From: Sepiola atlantica
Lineage: Eukaryota; Mollusca; Cephalopoda; Sepiida; Sepiolidae
Direction of reading: 5' to 3'
DNA length: 64,000 bases
NCBI GenBank assembly: GCA_963556195.1
Contig: OY744529.1
Coordinates: 61,231,580-61,295,579, forward strand
Both the position numbers and the translations under genes were made by a program. Positions 35,056 through 46,639 of the stretch are shown piece after piece. The stretch's first letter is position 1. Every line of letters starts with the position of its first letter. The notes under the pieces are model-generated. The model was not told where the DNA came from. It ran no database searches and saw only the letters and a program-made list of their open reading frames with translations.

Positions 35056-38000
35056 TATTCTTAATCATTTAAAATCCCCTCATGATTTTCTTCATCATTT
35101 TCAATCCTCTCATAATATTCTTCATCATTTTTAATCCTCTCATGATATTCTACATCATTTTCAAACCATCTCATGGTATTCTTCATCATTATCAATCCTC
35201 TCATTGTCATCTCTATCATTTTCAATCCCCTCATGATATTATTCATCATTTTCAATCCTCTCATGATATTCTTCTTCATTTTCAATCCTCTCATGGTATT
35301 CTTCTTCATTTTCAATCCTCTCATGGTATTCTTCATTTTCAATCCTCTCATGATATTCTTCATCATTTTCAATCCCTTCATGGTATTCTTCATCATTTTC
35401 AATCCTCTCATGGTATGTTTCATCTTTTTCAATCCTCTCATGATATTCTTCATCATTTACAATCCCCTCATGATATTCTTTATCATTTTTAATGACTCAT
35501 GATATTCTTCATCATTTTCAATCCTATCACCCTATTATTCATCATTTTCAATCACTTCATCATATTCTTCATCATTTTTAATCCCCTTATGATATTATTA
35601 ATCATGTTCAATCCTCTCATGATGTTCTTCATCATTTTCAATCCTCTCATGATATTCTTCATTATTTTTAATCTCCTCGTGAAATTCTTTATCATTTTCA
35701 ATCCGCTCATGGTATTCTTAATCATTTTCAATCCTCTCATGATATTCTTTATCATTTACATTCCCCTCATGATATTCTTGACCATTTTCAATCCTCTCAT
35801 GATGTTCTTCATCATTTTACATCCTCTCATGATGTTCTTAATCATTTTCAATCCTCTTATGATGTTCTTCATCATTTTCAATCCTCTCATGATATTCTTC
35901 ATCATTTACAATCCTCTCATGATGTTCTTCATCATTTTCAATCCTCTCATGATGTTCTTCATCATTTTACATCCTCTCATGATGTTCTTCATCATTTTAC
36001 ATCCTCTCATGATGTTCTTAATCATTTTCAATCCTCTCATGATGTTCTTCATCATTTTCTATCCTCTCATGATATTCTTCATCATTTTCAATCCCATCAT
36101 GGTATTCTTCATAATTTTCAATCCTCTACTATGTTCTTCATTCTTTTCAATCCTCTCATGATATTCTACATCATTTTTAATCCTCTCATTATATTCTTCA
36201 TAATTTTAAATCCTTTCATGATATTCTTCATCATTTTAAATCCTCTCATGATATTCTTCACCATTTTCAATCCTCTCATGGTATTCTTCATCATTTTAAA
36301 TCCTCTCATTGTATTCATAATCATTTTCAATCCTCTTATAATATTCTTCATCATTTTCAATCCCTTTATGATATTCGTCATAATTTTCGATCCTCTCATG
36401 ATATTCTTCATAATTTACAATCCCCTCATAATATTCCTTATCATTTTCAATCCACTTATAATATACTTCATCATTTTCAATCCTCTCATGATGTTCTTAA
36501 TCATTTTTCATCCTCTCATGATGTTCTTAATCATTTTCAATCCTCTAATGATGTTCTTCATCATTTTCAATCCCATCATGATATTATTCAGCAGTTTCAA
36601 TCCCCCTCATTATATTCTTCATCATTTTCAATGACTCATGGTATTCTTACTCATTTTTAATTCTCTCATGATATTCTTCATTATTTTCAATCCTCTAATG
36701 GTATTCTTCATAATTTTCAATCCTCTCATGATATTCTTCATAATTTTCAATCCTCGTATGATATTCTTCATCATTTTCAATCCTCTCATGGTATTCTTCA
36801 TCATTTTTAATCCCCTGATGGTATTCTTCATCATTCTCAATCCTCTCATGATATTCTCTATCATTTTCAATCCCTTCATGGTATTCTTCATCATTTTAAA
36901 TCCTATCATGGTAATTTTTATCATTTTCAATCCTCTCATGATATTCTTCATCATTTACAATCCCCTCATGATATTCTTCATCATTTTCAATGACTCATGA
37001 TATTCTTCATCATTTTCAATCCTCTCACCCTATTATTCATCATTTTCAATCACTTCATCATATTCTTCATCATTTTTAATCCTCTTATGATATTATTAAT
37101 AATGTTCAATCCTCTCATGATGTTCTTCATCATTTTCAATCCTCTCATTATATTCTTCATTATTGTTAATCTCCTCGTGAAATTCTTTATCATTTTCAAT
37201 CCTGTCATGGTATTATTCATCATTTTCAATCCTCTCATTGTATTCTTCATCATTTTCAATCCTTTCATGATGTTCTTAATCATTTTCAATCTTCTTATGA
37301 TGGTCTTCATTATTTTCAATCCTCTCATGATATTCTTCATCATTTTCAATCCTTTCATGATATTCTCTATCATTTTCAATCCTCTCATGGTATTCTTCAT
37401 CATTTTCAATCCTCTGATGGTATCCTTCATCATTTTCAATCCTCTCATGGTATTCTTCATCATTTTCAACCCCCTCATGATATTCTTCATCATTTTCAAT
37501 CTTCTCATTTTATTCTTCAGCATTTTCAATCCTCTCATGGTATTCTTCATCATTTTCAATCCTCTCATGATATTCTTCATCATTTTCAATTCCTTCATGG
37601 TATTCTTCATCATTTTCAATCCTCTCATGGTATTCTTCATCATTTTCAATACTCTGATAATATTCTTCATCATTTTAAATCTTCTCATGATGTTATTCAT
37701 CATTTTCAATCCCCTCATGGTATTCTTCAGCATTTTCAATGCCCTCATTATATTCTTCAGCATTTTCAATGTTCTCATGATATTCTACATCATTTTCAAT
37801 CCTCTCATGGTATTCTTCAGCATTATCAATCCTCTCATTGTATTATTCATCATTTTCAATCCTCTCATGATGTTCTTAATCATTTTCAATCCTCTCATGA
37901 TGGTCTTCACCATTTTCAATTCTCTCATTATGTTCTTCATCATTTTCAATCCTTTTATGATATTCTTCATCATTTTCAATGCTCTCATCGTAGTCTTCAT

Positions 38001-38125
38001 CATTTTCAACCCTCTCGTGATATTCTTCATCATTTTCAATCCTCTCATGATATTCTTCATCATTTTCAATCCTCTCACCCTATTATTCATCATTTTCAAT
38101 CCTCACATGGTATTCTTCATTAGAG
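35056..38125. repeat. 30-bp satellite-like array, about 100 copies
   Basis: The 30-bp unit contains CATCATTTTCAATCCTCTCA and TGATATTCTT. Copies differ by a few bases. The period is a multiple of three and stop-free in more than one frame, so both strands show long open frames with a 10-residue period. Occasional 28-bp units (with AATGACTCATG at 35,491, about 36,629 and 36,989) shift the phase. The segment beginning at 35,491 is repeated at 36,989 with the same unusual variants (CACCCTATTATTC, CACTTCATCATATTC, CTCCTCGTGAAATTC), which shows a higher-order duplication of about 1,498 bp. Confidence 0.95.
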
Positions 38126-39265
38126 CTATACGTAAATAACTCTCGCTTATTCCCCTCCCTTTTATCAGGGCAATAGTCCGAAGAAAAATGAAAAAAACAC
38201 AATAATAACGTGACGATAGCAGAAAATAATATCCGAACCTATCACTATGACGTCATGTACCTATCTATGTGACGTCATGTGCACAAGATAACATTAAAAA
38301 TCGTGATCACATTAAACGAAAAAATGGCTATTTGACCCCTTAAAAATGAGTCTTTTTTTTTATTTTTCGATATTATTTTCTGGAGGTTATGCCGGTTAAA
38401 ATAATACCTAATTCGGAGGTGTTTGTTTAGTATTTTAAAAGCCTTAGCGTTACATACATATCACAGATTTTTGCCTTATATATATTGAGATTAGTTGATA
38501 TATTTCATATTATATTTTATTTTATTTTTGTTCTTATTTTTATTTTTATTTTAATTTTATTTTGATAATTTTTATAATTTTTATAATGTTTCATTATCAT
38601 TATTATCATTTTATCTTTCTATTTTTATTTTATATTTGTAACTTATTCCTTTTTCTAATATTTGTCTCTGTGTCTCTTCCTGTCAAAAGATGTTCCTCTA
38701 CGACGAGCTTGTTATTTTTTTGTTGAATTTCTGTAAGACGTGGTGCTAAAGGCGCTGATGAAGTCCGTTTTGGAGTAGCTTTGTTAATTTTTTTAAAATA
38801 AGATAAAGTATTTCCAGGAAAGACATTACTCCAAGTTACAAACAGCAGTCCATATACGTAATGTCTTTCCTGATTATGTTTCTCAATTTGTATGATCTGG
38901 ATGGACTGTATGGATTCAACAAAAAGTATGTTTTTGGGTTGATATGCTTGATGTTATGTATTTTTATGTATTTGTGTATATAATTTTATATATTTTCAAA
39001 GCGTAATTTTATTACCTGTAGTAGTATAACTGCGGTAATGGTTCTCTGAAGAGAAGAATTATCTTTGAAAACTCATGAGCTAAGGACTTAAGGATACTTT
39101 GCTTGAACTTTGAATTCTAATAAAATTTGATTTACACCTTATTTTATTACTTCATTTTATATTATAATATTAATGCTCTATCCAGTATATTGAGCTTCAG
39201 TTTTTATCCGGATGTTTCACTAATTATAAGATATTAGTTGACGCTTATATCTTTTGTTGGATTGC

Positions 39266-39266
<1 letters not shown>
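38126..39266. other. Gene-free AT-rich stretch
   Basis: No protein or RNA gene recognised between the satellite block and the following (TA)n tract. Confidence 0.5.
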
Positions 39267-39364
<98 letters not shown>

Positions 39365-39388
39365 ATGTGTGTGTGTGTGTGTGTGTAT
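39267..39388. repeat. (TA)n(TG)n microsatellite
   Basis: About 43 TA units followed by about 15 GT units with one interruption. Confidence 0.95.
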
Positions 39389-39803
39389 TAGAGCGTGTCT
39401 CATAGATTTCAGCAGCAGTTAGAAGCATTTCTTTTTATTTTCCTTAAAACCAGCTACGAGCAACAGCTTTATTTATATTTCCATTATATAAAAGCTTATA
39501 TTCTCTCTCTCAAATGTCAGCAGCAGTTTGAAAGTCTTTTTTCCTTAAATTAAAATCTGTTAATAGCAGCAGCTTTCTTTATCTTTTTCTATTCCCCGTC
39601 TAAAATCTTAATTGTTTTCTTCCTTAAATTTCAGCAATAGTTAGAAAGTCACTTATAAAGAAAATCTTACAATTTTTCCTTTTATCTTCCTTTTCTGAAA
39701 GATTATGCAACTTTAATATTTGTAGAGTTCTTAAAATCTATTGCACGAAAAATATTTAAATGATTGCATTTGGATCCCTTGATAAGGTGATTCAAAATGT
39801 ATT

Positions 39804-40461
39804 TGTTGCATTACCCGTTCTTTCGGGGTACCCGTTAAGGTCCAACAAGAATGACAAAGAACAGAACGTATATGGAAAACTTTGATTTTCTTTATTTCCC
39901 ATCAGCGGATGGTTTACTCCGGCTACGCACACACATATAAAAAAATCTTTTGATATACTTTTGTCTCATGAAAGTCTTTTTCTTGCTGAGGTCACAGACT
40001 TGGTTTCCGCTAGAAACTCGTTCATATATACATCCGATTGGAAAGCAATTTGGTCTGCATTGTCTATCCGAACGTGACCTTAAGCAATGGTTCCACAAGC
40101 ACTTTCAATTGTCTGTTTGATGAAATACAAGTCAGGAGATTCCTTCACTGCTTATCAGTCGCATTTTTAGTCAGTGGACACGAAAGCCTAACAGCAATAC
40201 GAGCTTGGATACCATAGTCAATAAAGCTTCATCGATGCAACACAAACATCGGTAAACTCCCATTCTTCCGGTACTTCGATACTCCGATCACCAAGCGCTC
40301 CGGCTCTTCGCGTTTCTAAAACCGCCACCTTTCGATTCTCGCTTGTACTGCGGAACCTTATCTTTTTTAACAGTTATCAAGTCGCTTTTTTTCTTTCTCG
40401 ACGTACAACCCACAATGGACTCGTCTACGATTCATTTTTGCAACTCTTCATTATCTTAGAT
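39804..40461 (-). repeat. 3' LTR-like copy of an old gypsy element
   Basis: The segment starts TGTTGCATTACCC on the plus strand and has a shorter relative at 43,722-43,948, with matching ends (TTTCGGGGTACCC...GACAAAGAACAGAACGTA and CGACTCGTC...CATTATCTTA). On the minus strand it is preceded by a purine-rich tract, AAAAAGGGGAAAAAGAGG (40,463-40,482), in the position of a polypurine tract. The pair therefore looks like the LTRs of the minus-strand element between them. The ends are approximate. Confidence 0.6.
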
Positions 40462-40649
40462 ACCTCTTTTTCCCCTTTTTCAACATTTTTTTCTAAGAAA
40501 TTTTCTGTCAACTAAAGAATACTAAAATGAAATAGGCTTTAAAGAATTATTTTTTCTGAATTAAAAATAGAAAATAAATGAGTTTTAATGATCCTCTAGC
40601 TGGCGTGAGATTTAGTGTTTAACCAGCACTAACTTTTTTTTTCTTTTTG

Positions 40650-42796
40650 TTCCGAAATAGGGTCGCCGATCCCTTTGGTGTTACCCACAACCCCAATGTT
40701 CAATTGGCTTCGGTAGGCAACTCCCGATCATCACCACGCAATTCTCTATATCGTGGACCACCTTCTCTGGGTGTCACTCAGCTTGTGCAACAGAAAGTAG
40801 ATTGGCTTCTCTACTTCCTTCCCATAAGTCCTGCCGTATACCTACTGCGTCAGACAAGCACCTATGGACCGTTCCGACGAATCCATGTATAACCTATATT
40901 CCTTGTTTGGGCCCGGGTATGCTAACACAACTAATTCTGACAGTCTCCTTTTCAACGTATCGAATGCTGATTGACATGCCTCGCTCCATACGAAGCGAGC
41001 ATATTTTCTCGTTAAGTTAATTAATGGTTCCGCTACATCAGAATTTTTTTATGAATCGACGGTAATATGAAGTCATGCCGATGAAGACCCTTACTTCTTT
41101 AATCGTGTTTGGAGTTGACACTGAGTTTATCGCCCTAATATTATCGTAATCTGGCTGTACTCCTATTTCGCTTATCTTAAACCCCAGATACTGCGTTTCT
41201 CTTCGTAAGAACTCGCACTTCGTGGGTTTTAACTATAGGTTATGTTCTCTCAGCCTACCTAAGACCTTACTTGTATGTTCCAAGTGATGTACCACCGAAT
41301 CGGAAAATATCCGGATATCATCTAAATATGCTAAGGCGAATGACTCGTGCCCATGCAATACAACAGATAACAATTCTTGGAATACGCCCGGGCCGCCCGA
41401 AAGGCCAAACGGTAAGACGTTAAATTTTTAAAAAGCCACGATGCCAATATCCACTTTTCAGATTGAGTTTGGAAAAATATTTCGCCGACCCCAGCATGGA
41501 TAAGATATCATCAATGACCGTGAGTGAATGGGCATTACTCTTCGTGATCCTATTGAGAGCCTTAAATCGCTTGCTTCTATCCTTTTTTTCAACTAGTACC
41601 ACCGGAAAGCCCCATAGGCTCTCGATCGTTCCACGATTCCCGCTTCGATCATCTGATCGATAGCGTCGTCCATAGCCTTCTGCTGTTTAAATGGTGTGCG
41701 ATAAGGCCGCGTTTTTATGGGTTCATTCGTCCCTGTATCTATGCTCATCTTAACTGAGTTGTTTCTACCCAAATCTCTGTCATCCATTACAAATAAATCC
41801 TTATTCTCGTTCAGTAATTTATTAATTTCGAACTTGAATTCCTCCGGTACTTCTACCTGTTCTAAATCTTCATCTGTAACCTGTCTCTTCCTCGTGTCCG
41901 CTAGCTTAATCTCTAGTATGTCACCTACCTTAGTAAGTTTTGCTCCTTGCTTTAGGGTAAATGTTTGGTTTGTATTATTAACAATCAAAACTGGAAATCT
42001 ACATGATCCCTTCACCCTAACCACTGCATTGGCCACTGATGTACCAGCCAGATTACTGACATAACCGCTATTTATCTGTTCCAGCCCCTATACTCTGTCG
42101 GTCTTGTTTCCCAATCCAATCCGCGCAGTGCACGTATGCATGTGTTGCGGTTTTAGTGTTATGCCTACTGCTATTCTCACTACTGACGAGATATGTATAT
42201 CCTCTTCTAACGCTATATACTCTCCATTTATTCTTAGCGCCCCCAAAATCAAAGTATATTCTGACTCCGATTTTTCTCAGCCAGTCCCTTCCCAGTATTA
42301 TTTTCCTATTCAAATTTTTGACTATGTAAAAATTGTGTGACGTCACCTGGTCTCCCACCCTGACCTCCAGTCTAAATACGCCGCCTATACTTAACGTGGG
42401 CCCGTTCTAAAGCTATCTATTTTTTTAACAGTTTAGGTTTTGGTTGTAACGTCTTGTATATTCTCCTATTGATAACTGAGACCTCTGCCTCAGTATCCGC
42501 TAAGGCTCTATACTTCCTTTTTCCTATCCGTATCGACACCGAATTTGGGGAACCCATACTACCCACTAAGACAGTCGGTTTCTTCCTCTTCCGTTGATTG
42601 GGCCACTTATGAATGGACCGCCACCGTTTCCCGGCAGTCGTACCAGACAGAATCGCTGTATGTAACCTTCTCTACCACACCGCCAACATCTGATTCTCTC
42701 TGGTGGCCCGCCTTTATATGTGAATCTGCCCCTTGTACCTCTATGTTCAATTGGCTTCAGTAGGCAACTCCCGATCATCACCACGCAATTCTCGCC
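40650..42796 (-). pseudogene. Ty3/gypsy pol relic: zinc knuckle, protease region and RT, rearranged
   Basis: In minus-strand order: an NC-like CWRCGREGYIQRFC (42,700 region; the knuckle His is Tyr), a segment with K-I-I-L-G-R-D-W-L-R-K (about 42,300) that follows a retropepsin in gypsy elements, then ENKDLFVMDD and T-R-P-Y-R-T-P (about 41,700), and RT pieces F-S-K-L-N-L-K-S-G-Y-W (fingers, 41,470), C-E-F-L-R-R-E-T, Y-L-G-F-K-I-S-E-I-G-V and Y-Y-R-R-F-I-K-K-F (41,050-41,220). RT is broken by several frameshifts and stops, and the Y-x-D-D box is not in frame. About 50 bp starting ATGTTCAATTGGCTTC occur at both ends of the region (40,696 and 42,741), so RNase H-region sequence joins directly to zinc-knuckle sequence. 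No integrase is seen. Confidence 0.75.
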
Positions 42797-43300
<504 letters not shown>

Positions 43301-43639
43301 ACTTGATTATTGGGGAAATGGTAGTTTTATCTGTACCATTGGAGAGCCATGCATATAACTGTCCTGTTTTTAAATCTCCGAAACAGTTTCATGGTAAACA
43401 GCTGAAGATCCCCGTGTTAATATTAGATGCTTACGTTAAGGTCTCCTGCTTTTGTTTCACTGTTAGATACTTAATCCCCCTTTTTATTTTATTTACTTAC
43501 TATTATATATTATTTATTTATGAATTTTCCAACAAATGTTAAGTCTACACTATTTTGGATTTAGTTAGTTTCTCTGGGAATTTAAACTGCATTTTCCTTT
43601 TTTTTTTTTGTTTCCTTTTGTTTAAAATAACTCAAAGCT

Positions 43640-43648
43640 TCTTTAGAC

Positions 43649-43702
<54 letters not shown>
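43640..43702. repeat. (TA)n microsatellite
   Basis: About 26 TA units with one TG interruption, directly left of the right LTR-like copy. Confidence 0.9.
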
Positions 43703-43709
<7 letters not shown>

Positions 43710-43721
43710 TAACGAGGCTTA

Positions 43722-43948
43722 TGTTGCATTACCCTTCTTTCGGGGTACCCGGTAAGATCCAACAAGAATGACAAAGAACAGAACGTATATGGAAAAACTT
43801 TGGTTTTCTTTATTTCCCATCACCGGATAGTTTACGCCGGCTACGCACACACATATAAAAAAATCTTTTGACGTACTTTTGTCTCATGACGTTCCACCCA
43901 CAATCGACTCGTCCACGATTCATTTTTGCCACTCTTCATTATCTTACA
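43722..43948 (-). repeat. 5' LTR-like copy with a large internal deletion
   Basis: Related to 39,804-40,461 at both ends: TGTTGCATTACCC at the left and CTCGTCCACGATTC...CATTATCTTACA at the right. About 430 bp of the middle are missing after GTCTCATGA. The right end reads CTTACA, giving TG...CA ends for this copy. Confidence 0.6.
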
Positions 43949-44054
43949 TACCTCTAACAATATGAAATAATTCATATAAGGTAAATTGACATTACAGGTG
44001 CTATTATCACGAAAACAATCCTCTATTTATCTATATCCACACACACACACACAC

Positions 44055-44057
<3 letters not shown>

Positions 44058-44102
<45 letters not shown>
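44058..44102. repeat. (TA)n microsatellite
   Basis: About 22 TA units preceded by a short (CA)n tract. Confidence 0.9.
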
Positions 44103-44104
<2 letters not shown>

Positions 44105-44800
44105 TAGTAGAATACCTGTCCCAGGATGGGTATAAACAATAGATATCGTTTTCTGAGGATATGGTACGGTTTTAGTGGTACCCCGTAAATGATATAGTTA
44201 AAAAAGTAATAATGTCCGCACGTAACGCATATTCCATAATTCATAATAATAAGCTAAAAAGTTTAGAATTTTTCCAAGCATGTACATATTAGTGACGTTC
44301 ACGTGTGCGCACCGATCCTTTTAAAATGTATTACTCAATATAACTCAAAATTCGATGTAGAGCAATTCTTTTCTCTATTAGATGTTTAGTATCTAATATT
44401 TCTAAAGTTTTTTAAGAGCGGGTGCTAGTTTGGGTAGGCTCACCGCCTAAATGTTAAGTTTCGCCCAAAAAAAATAATGTGCCTATGTCTCTAGCCGGAT
44501 TGCCGAAAATAGATATTCCAAAATTCGTAATGATTGGTGGTTTATAAAAACAAACGCAAATATTTATATATATGCACACTTTAAATGTTAACATATAAAA
44601 AAAGAAAATAATGTGCCCATGTTATTTACTGTCATTTTTAAGTTATATATTCTAAAATTCATGATGATCCGTTCATTAGTTACGGAGATAATAAATTTTG
44701 GGGTGGGTAAAGTTTACAAAAAATAATGATCCTATGTTAATCACCGTATTTTTAGAATATATATTCCAAAATTTTTCTAATCGATTTATTTAATAAAATG
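44103..44800 (+). repeat. Interspersed repeat with internal 120-bp tandem copies
   Basis: Starts ACTAGTAGAATACCTGTCCC at the edge of the TA tract. At 44,410 the words AGAGCGGGTGCTAG resemble the 3' end of the Helitron-like copies at 7.6 and 11.5 kb. From 44,460 to 44,790 three imperfect copies of about 120 bp each contain AATAATGTGCC or AATAATGATCC, then a TATTCCAAAATTC or TATTCTAAAATTC word. No coding. Class unknown. Confidence 0.5.
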
Positions 44801-44939
44801 TATTTCAGACGCTTATTCTCATCGGCAGTTGATTTCACTATTCTTGCTCTTTCTCGTGAAAGGTGTAGAGACTAAATTTCCGAAGACTAAAATTCCGCTT
44901 CTATTTAAAACAATTTATAAATGTTGTACTTCGAAACAA

Positions 44940-45006
<67 letters not shown>
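44940..45006. repeat. (TA)n microsatellite
   Basis: About 33 TA units. Confidence 0.95.
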
Positions 45007-45010
<4 letters not shown>

Positions 45011-45093
45011 GATGAACTAAAAGCGAACTTTTAGGAAAGGTAAAACCTATTGTGAAAAGTATACAGCTCAATATCCAGGATAGAGCAGATAGA

Positions 45094-45266
45094 TATGTAG
45101 AAGGATGAAAAGGAATTAGAAAAGCAAAAGTCAAATCGTATTTCTATTCAGTTGCTCAGAGCAAGGTATATTCCGCAAAAAGGCAATTTATTCAAGTTAA
45201 ATTTTTCCTCAAGCCAGGCTTTTCAAAGATCAAAATCTTATCACCAGAGGAAATCGCTGGGATAGA
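45094..45266 (+). repeat. Left arm of a 170-bp inverted repeat
   Basis: Starts TATGTAGAAGGATGAAAAGG and ends AGGAAATCGCTGGGATAGA. Its reverse complement is at 46,393-46,562 with only a few mismatches (for example CCTCAAGCC against CATTAAGCC, and TCACCAGAGG against TCATCAGAGG). The 1.13-kb interior is T/C-rich and has no recognised coding segment. The pair could be the terminal inverted repeats of a non-autonomous element or an inverted duplication of a Penelope-like terminal repeat. Confidence 0.85.
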
Positions 45267-46392
45267 CCAGTTTTTTTTTTGTTTTTTTTTATTCAAAGTT
45301 TAATTTTCCTACATCCAAAAACCACTAGCGTCCCGTAATAACATATTTTATTTCAACCCAAATCTTTAACCACTTTGGGGATTTCCATTCCGAGTATTTA
45401 CTCGAGGTCAAATTACCTTTTCCTTATTCTAATACTCACTCCCGGATTCCTATTTTATCGACTATTCCCTCATTTATATATTTCTTTATCGGTCAATCTA
45501 TAATTTTCCTTGCGAGCCTAAGACTAATTTTATTACTATTTTTTTATTTTTTTCATTTAATTATTTTTATTTCTATTTTTATTTTTTATTTTTATTTTTA
45601 CTATTTATTTTTTTATTTCTACCCTTCAAATATATTTTGCCTCATTGTTTATAAGTAAGGTCATCTGATTAAACACCTAACTCCATACCCCTGTTCATAT
45701 CCCCCCGACACATTCTGGTATTTTAATTCTCCCTCCCCGCACTCATTGACTTGCCCCCGCATCCTTCTATCCCATTTCTAGTTGAACCCTAATTCGCGCT
45801 AACGTCAACTTTCAACTTTAAGCGACCTACCCCCCACATTCACACTCTTAGTTTTAAATCGCACTTATTCATCGCACCCGCACCCTTCTCCTCCTTCACA
45901 TCCCCTATACTTTCCTTTCCTGCCTACTGGTCGCATATGAGTTTTTGCCATTCTTCAGTCTAGTCTTGTTTTTCAACGGGCAAGCCTTTAAATATTAATT
46001 CGCTGTCTTTTTACCAATTTAAACCTATTTCATGATTTTCAGTCCAGGAAGTCTTTTTAAATGGCGAATACTTTTCACCTCACGTTTTACTGAGCCTTGT
46101 TGAATCCATGAACGTACCTTTTATTGGACCTTTTACCCTCTGGATTCTATCTATCTTCGCCGCACCTGAAGATATGTTTTTTGGAATTTAACTTTGAATC
46201 CTCTCTTGTCACTTCTCGTGCCTTTTAACGACCTACCTATCTACATTTCACTTTCTCCCCTGGACTTTTTGACACCGGACTTTTTTGCAATCGGACATTT
46301 GCTTGCATTCGGGCAGAGTTTTGCCTTGTGTTTTTTCCCTACAATTTTTATTTTACTTTTTCAAATTTTAAATCTTGGCCTTTGCCAACTTA
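45267..46392. other. Pyrimidine-rich interior of the inverted repeat pair
   Basis: T- and C-rich on the plus strand, including TTTTTATT-type low-complexity sequence near 45,540-45,620. No gene recognised. Confidence 0.5.
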
Positions 46393-46562
46393 TCTATCCC
46401 AGCGATTTCCTCTGATGATAAGATTTTGATCTTTGAAAAGCCTGGCTTAATGAAAAATTTAACTTGAATAAATTGCCTTTTTGCGGAATATACCTTGCTC
46501 TGAGCAACTGAATAGAAATACGATTTGACTTTTGCTTTTCTAATTCCTTTTCATCCTTCTAC
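46393..46562 (-). repeat. Right arm of the 170-bp inverted repeat
   Basis: Reverse complement of 45,094-45,266. It ends CATCCTTCTACATATATATA, passing straight into a (TA)n(AG)n tract and then the Penelope-like coding relic. Confidence 0.85.
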
Positions 46563-46615
<53 letters not shown>

Positions 46616-46625
46616 TATATATATG
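46563..46625. repeat. (TA)n(AG)n compound microsatellite
   Basis: About nine TA units, then about 15 AG units, then a short TA tract. Confidence 0.9.
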
Positions 46626-46639
46626 AAATCTATGTACAA

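Noticed and set aside
30625..38125. CRISPR array
   Set aside because: Repeats are head to tail without unique spacers, and the window is clearly animal DNA.
35499..38139. Frames of up to 380 codons with a 10-residue hydrophobic period, and basic frames on the other strand
   Set aside because: The 30-bp repeat is a multiple of three and stop-free in both directions; frames end at 28-bp units. No evidence of a real protein.
39804..40461. Host gene with exons on the minus strand
   Set aside because: The segment is repeated at 43.7-43.9 kb around gypsy pol remains and next to a purine tract, so an LTR is the simpler reading.
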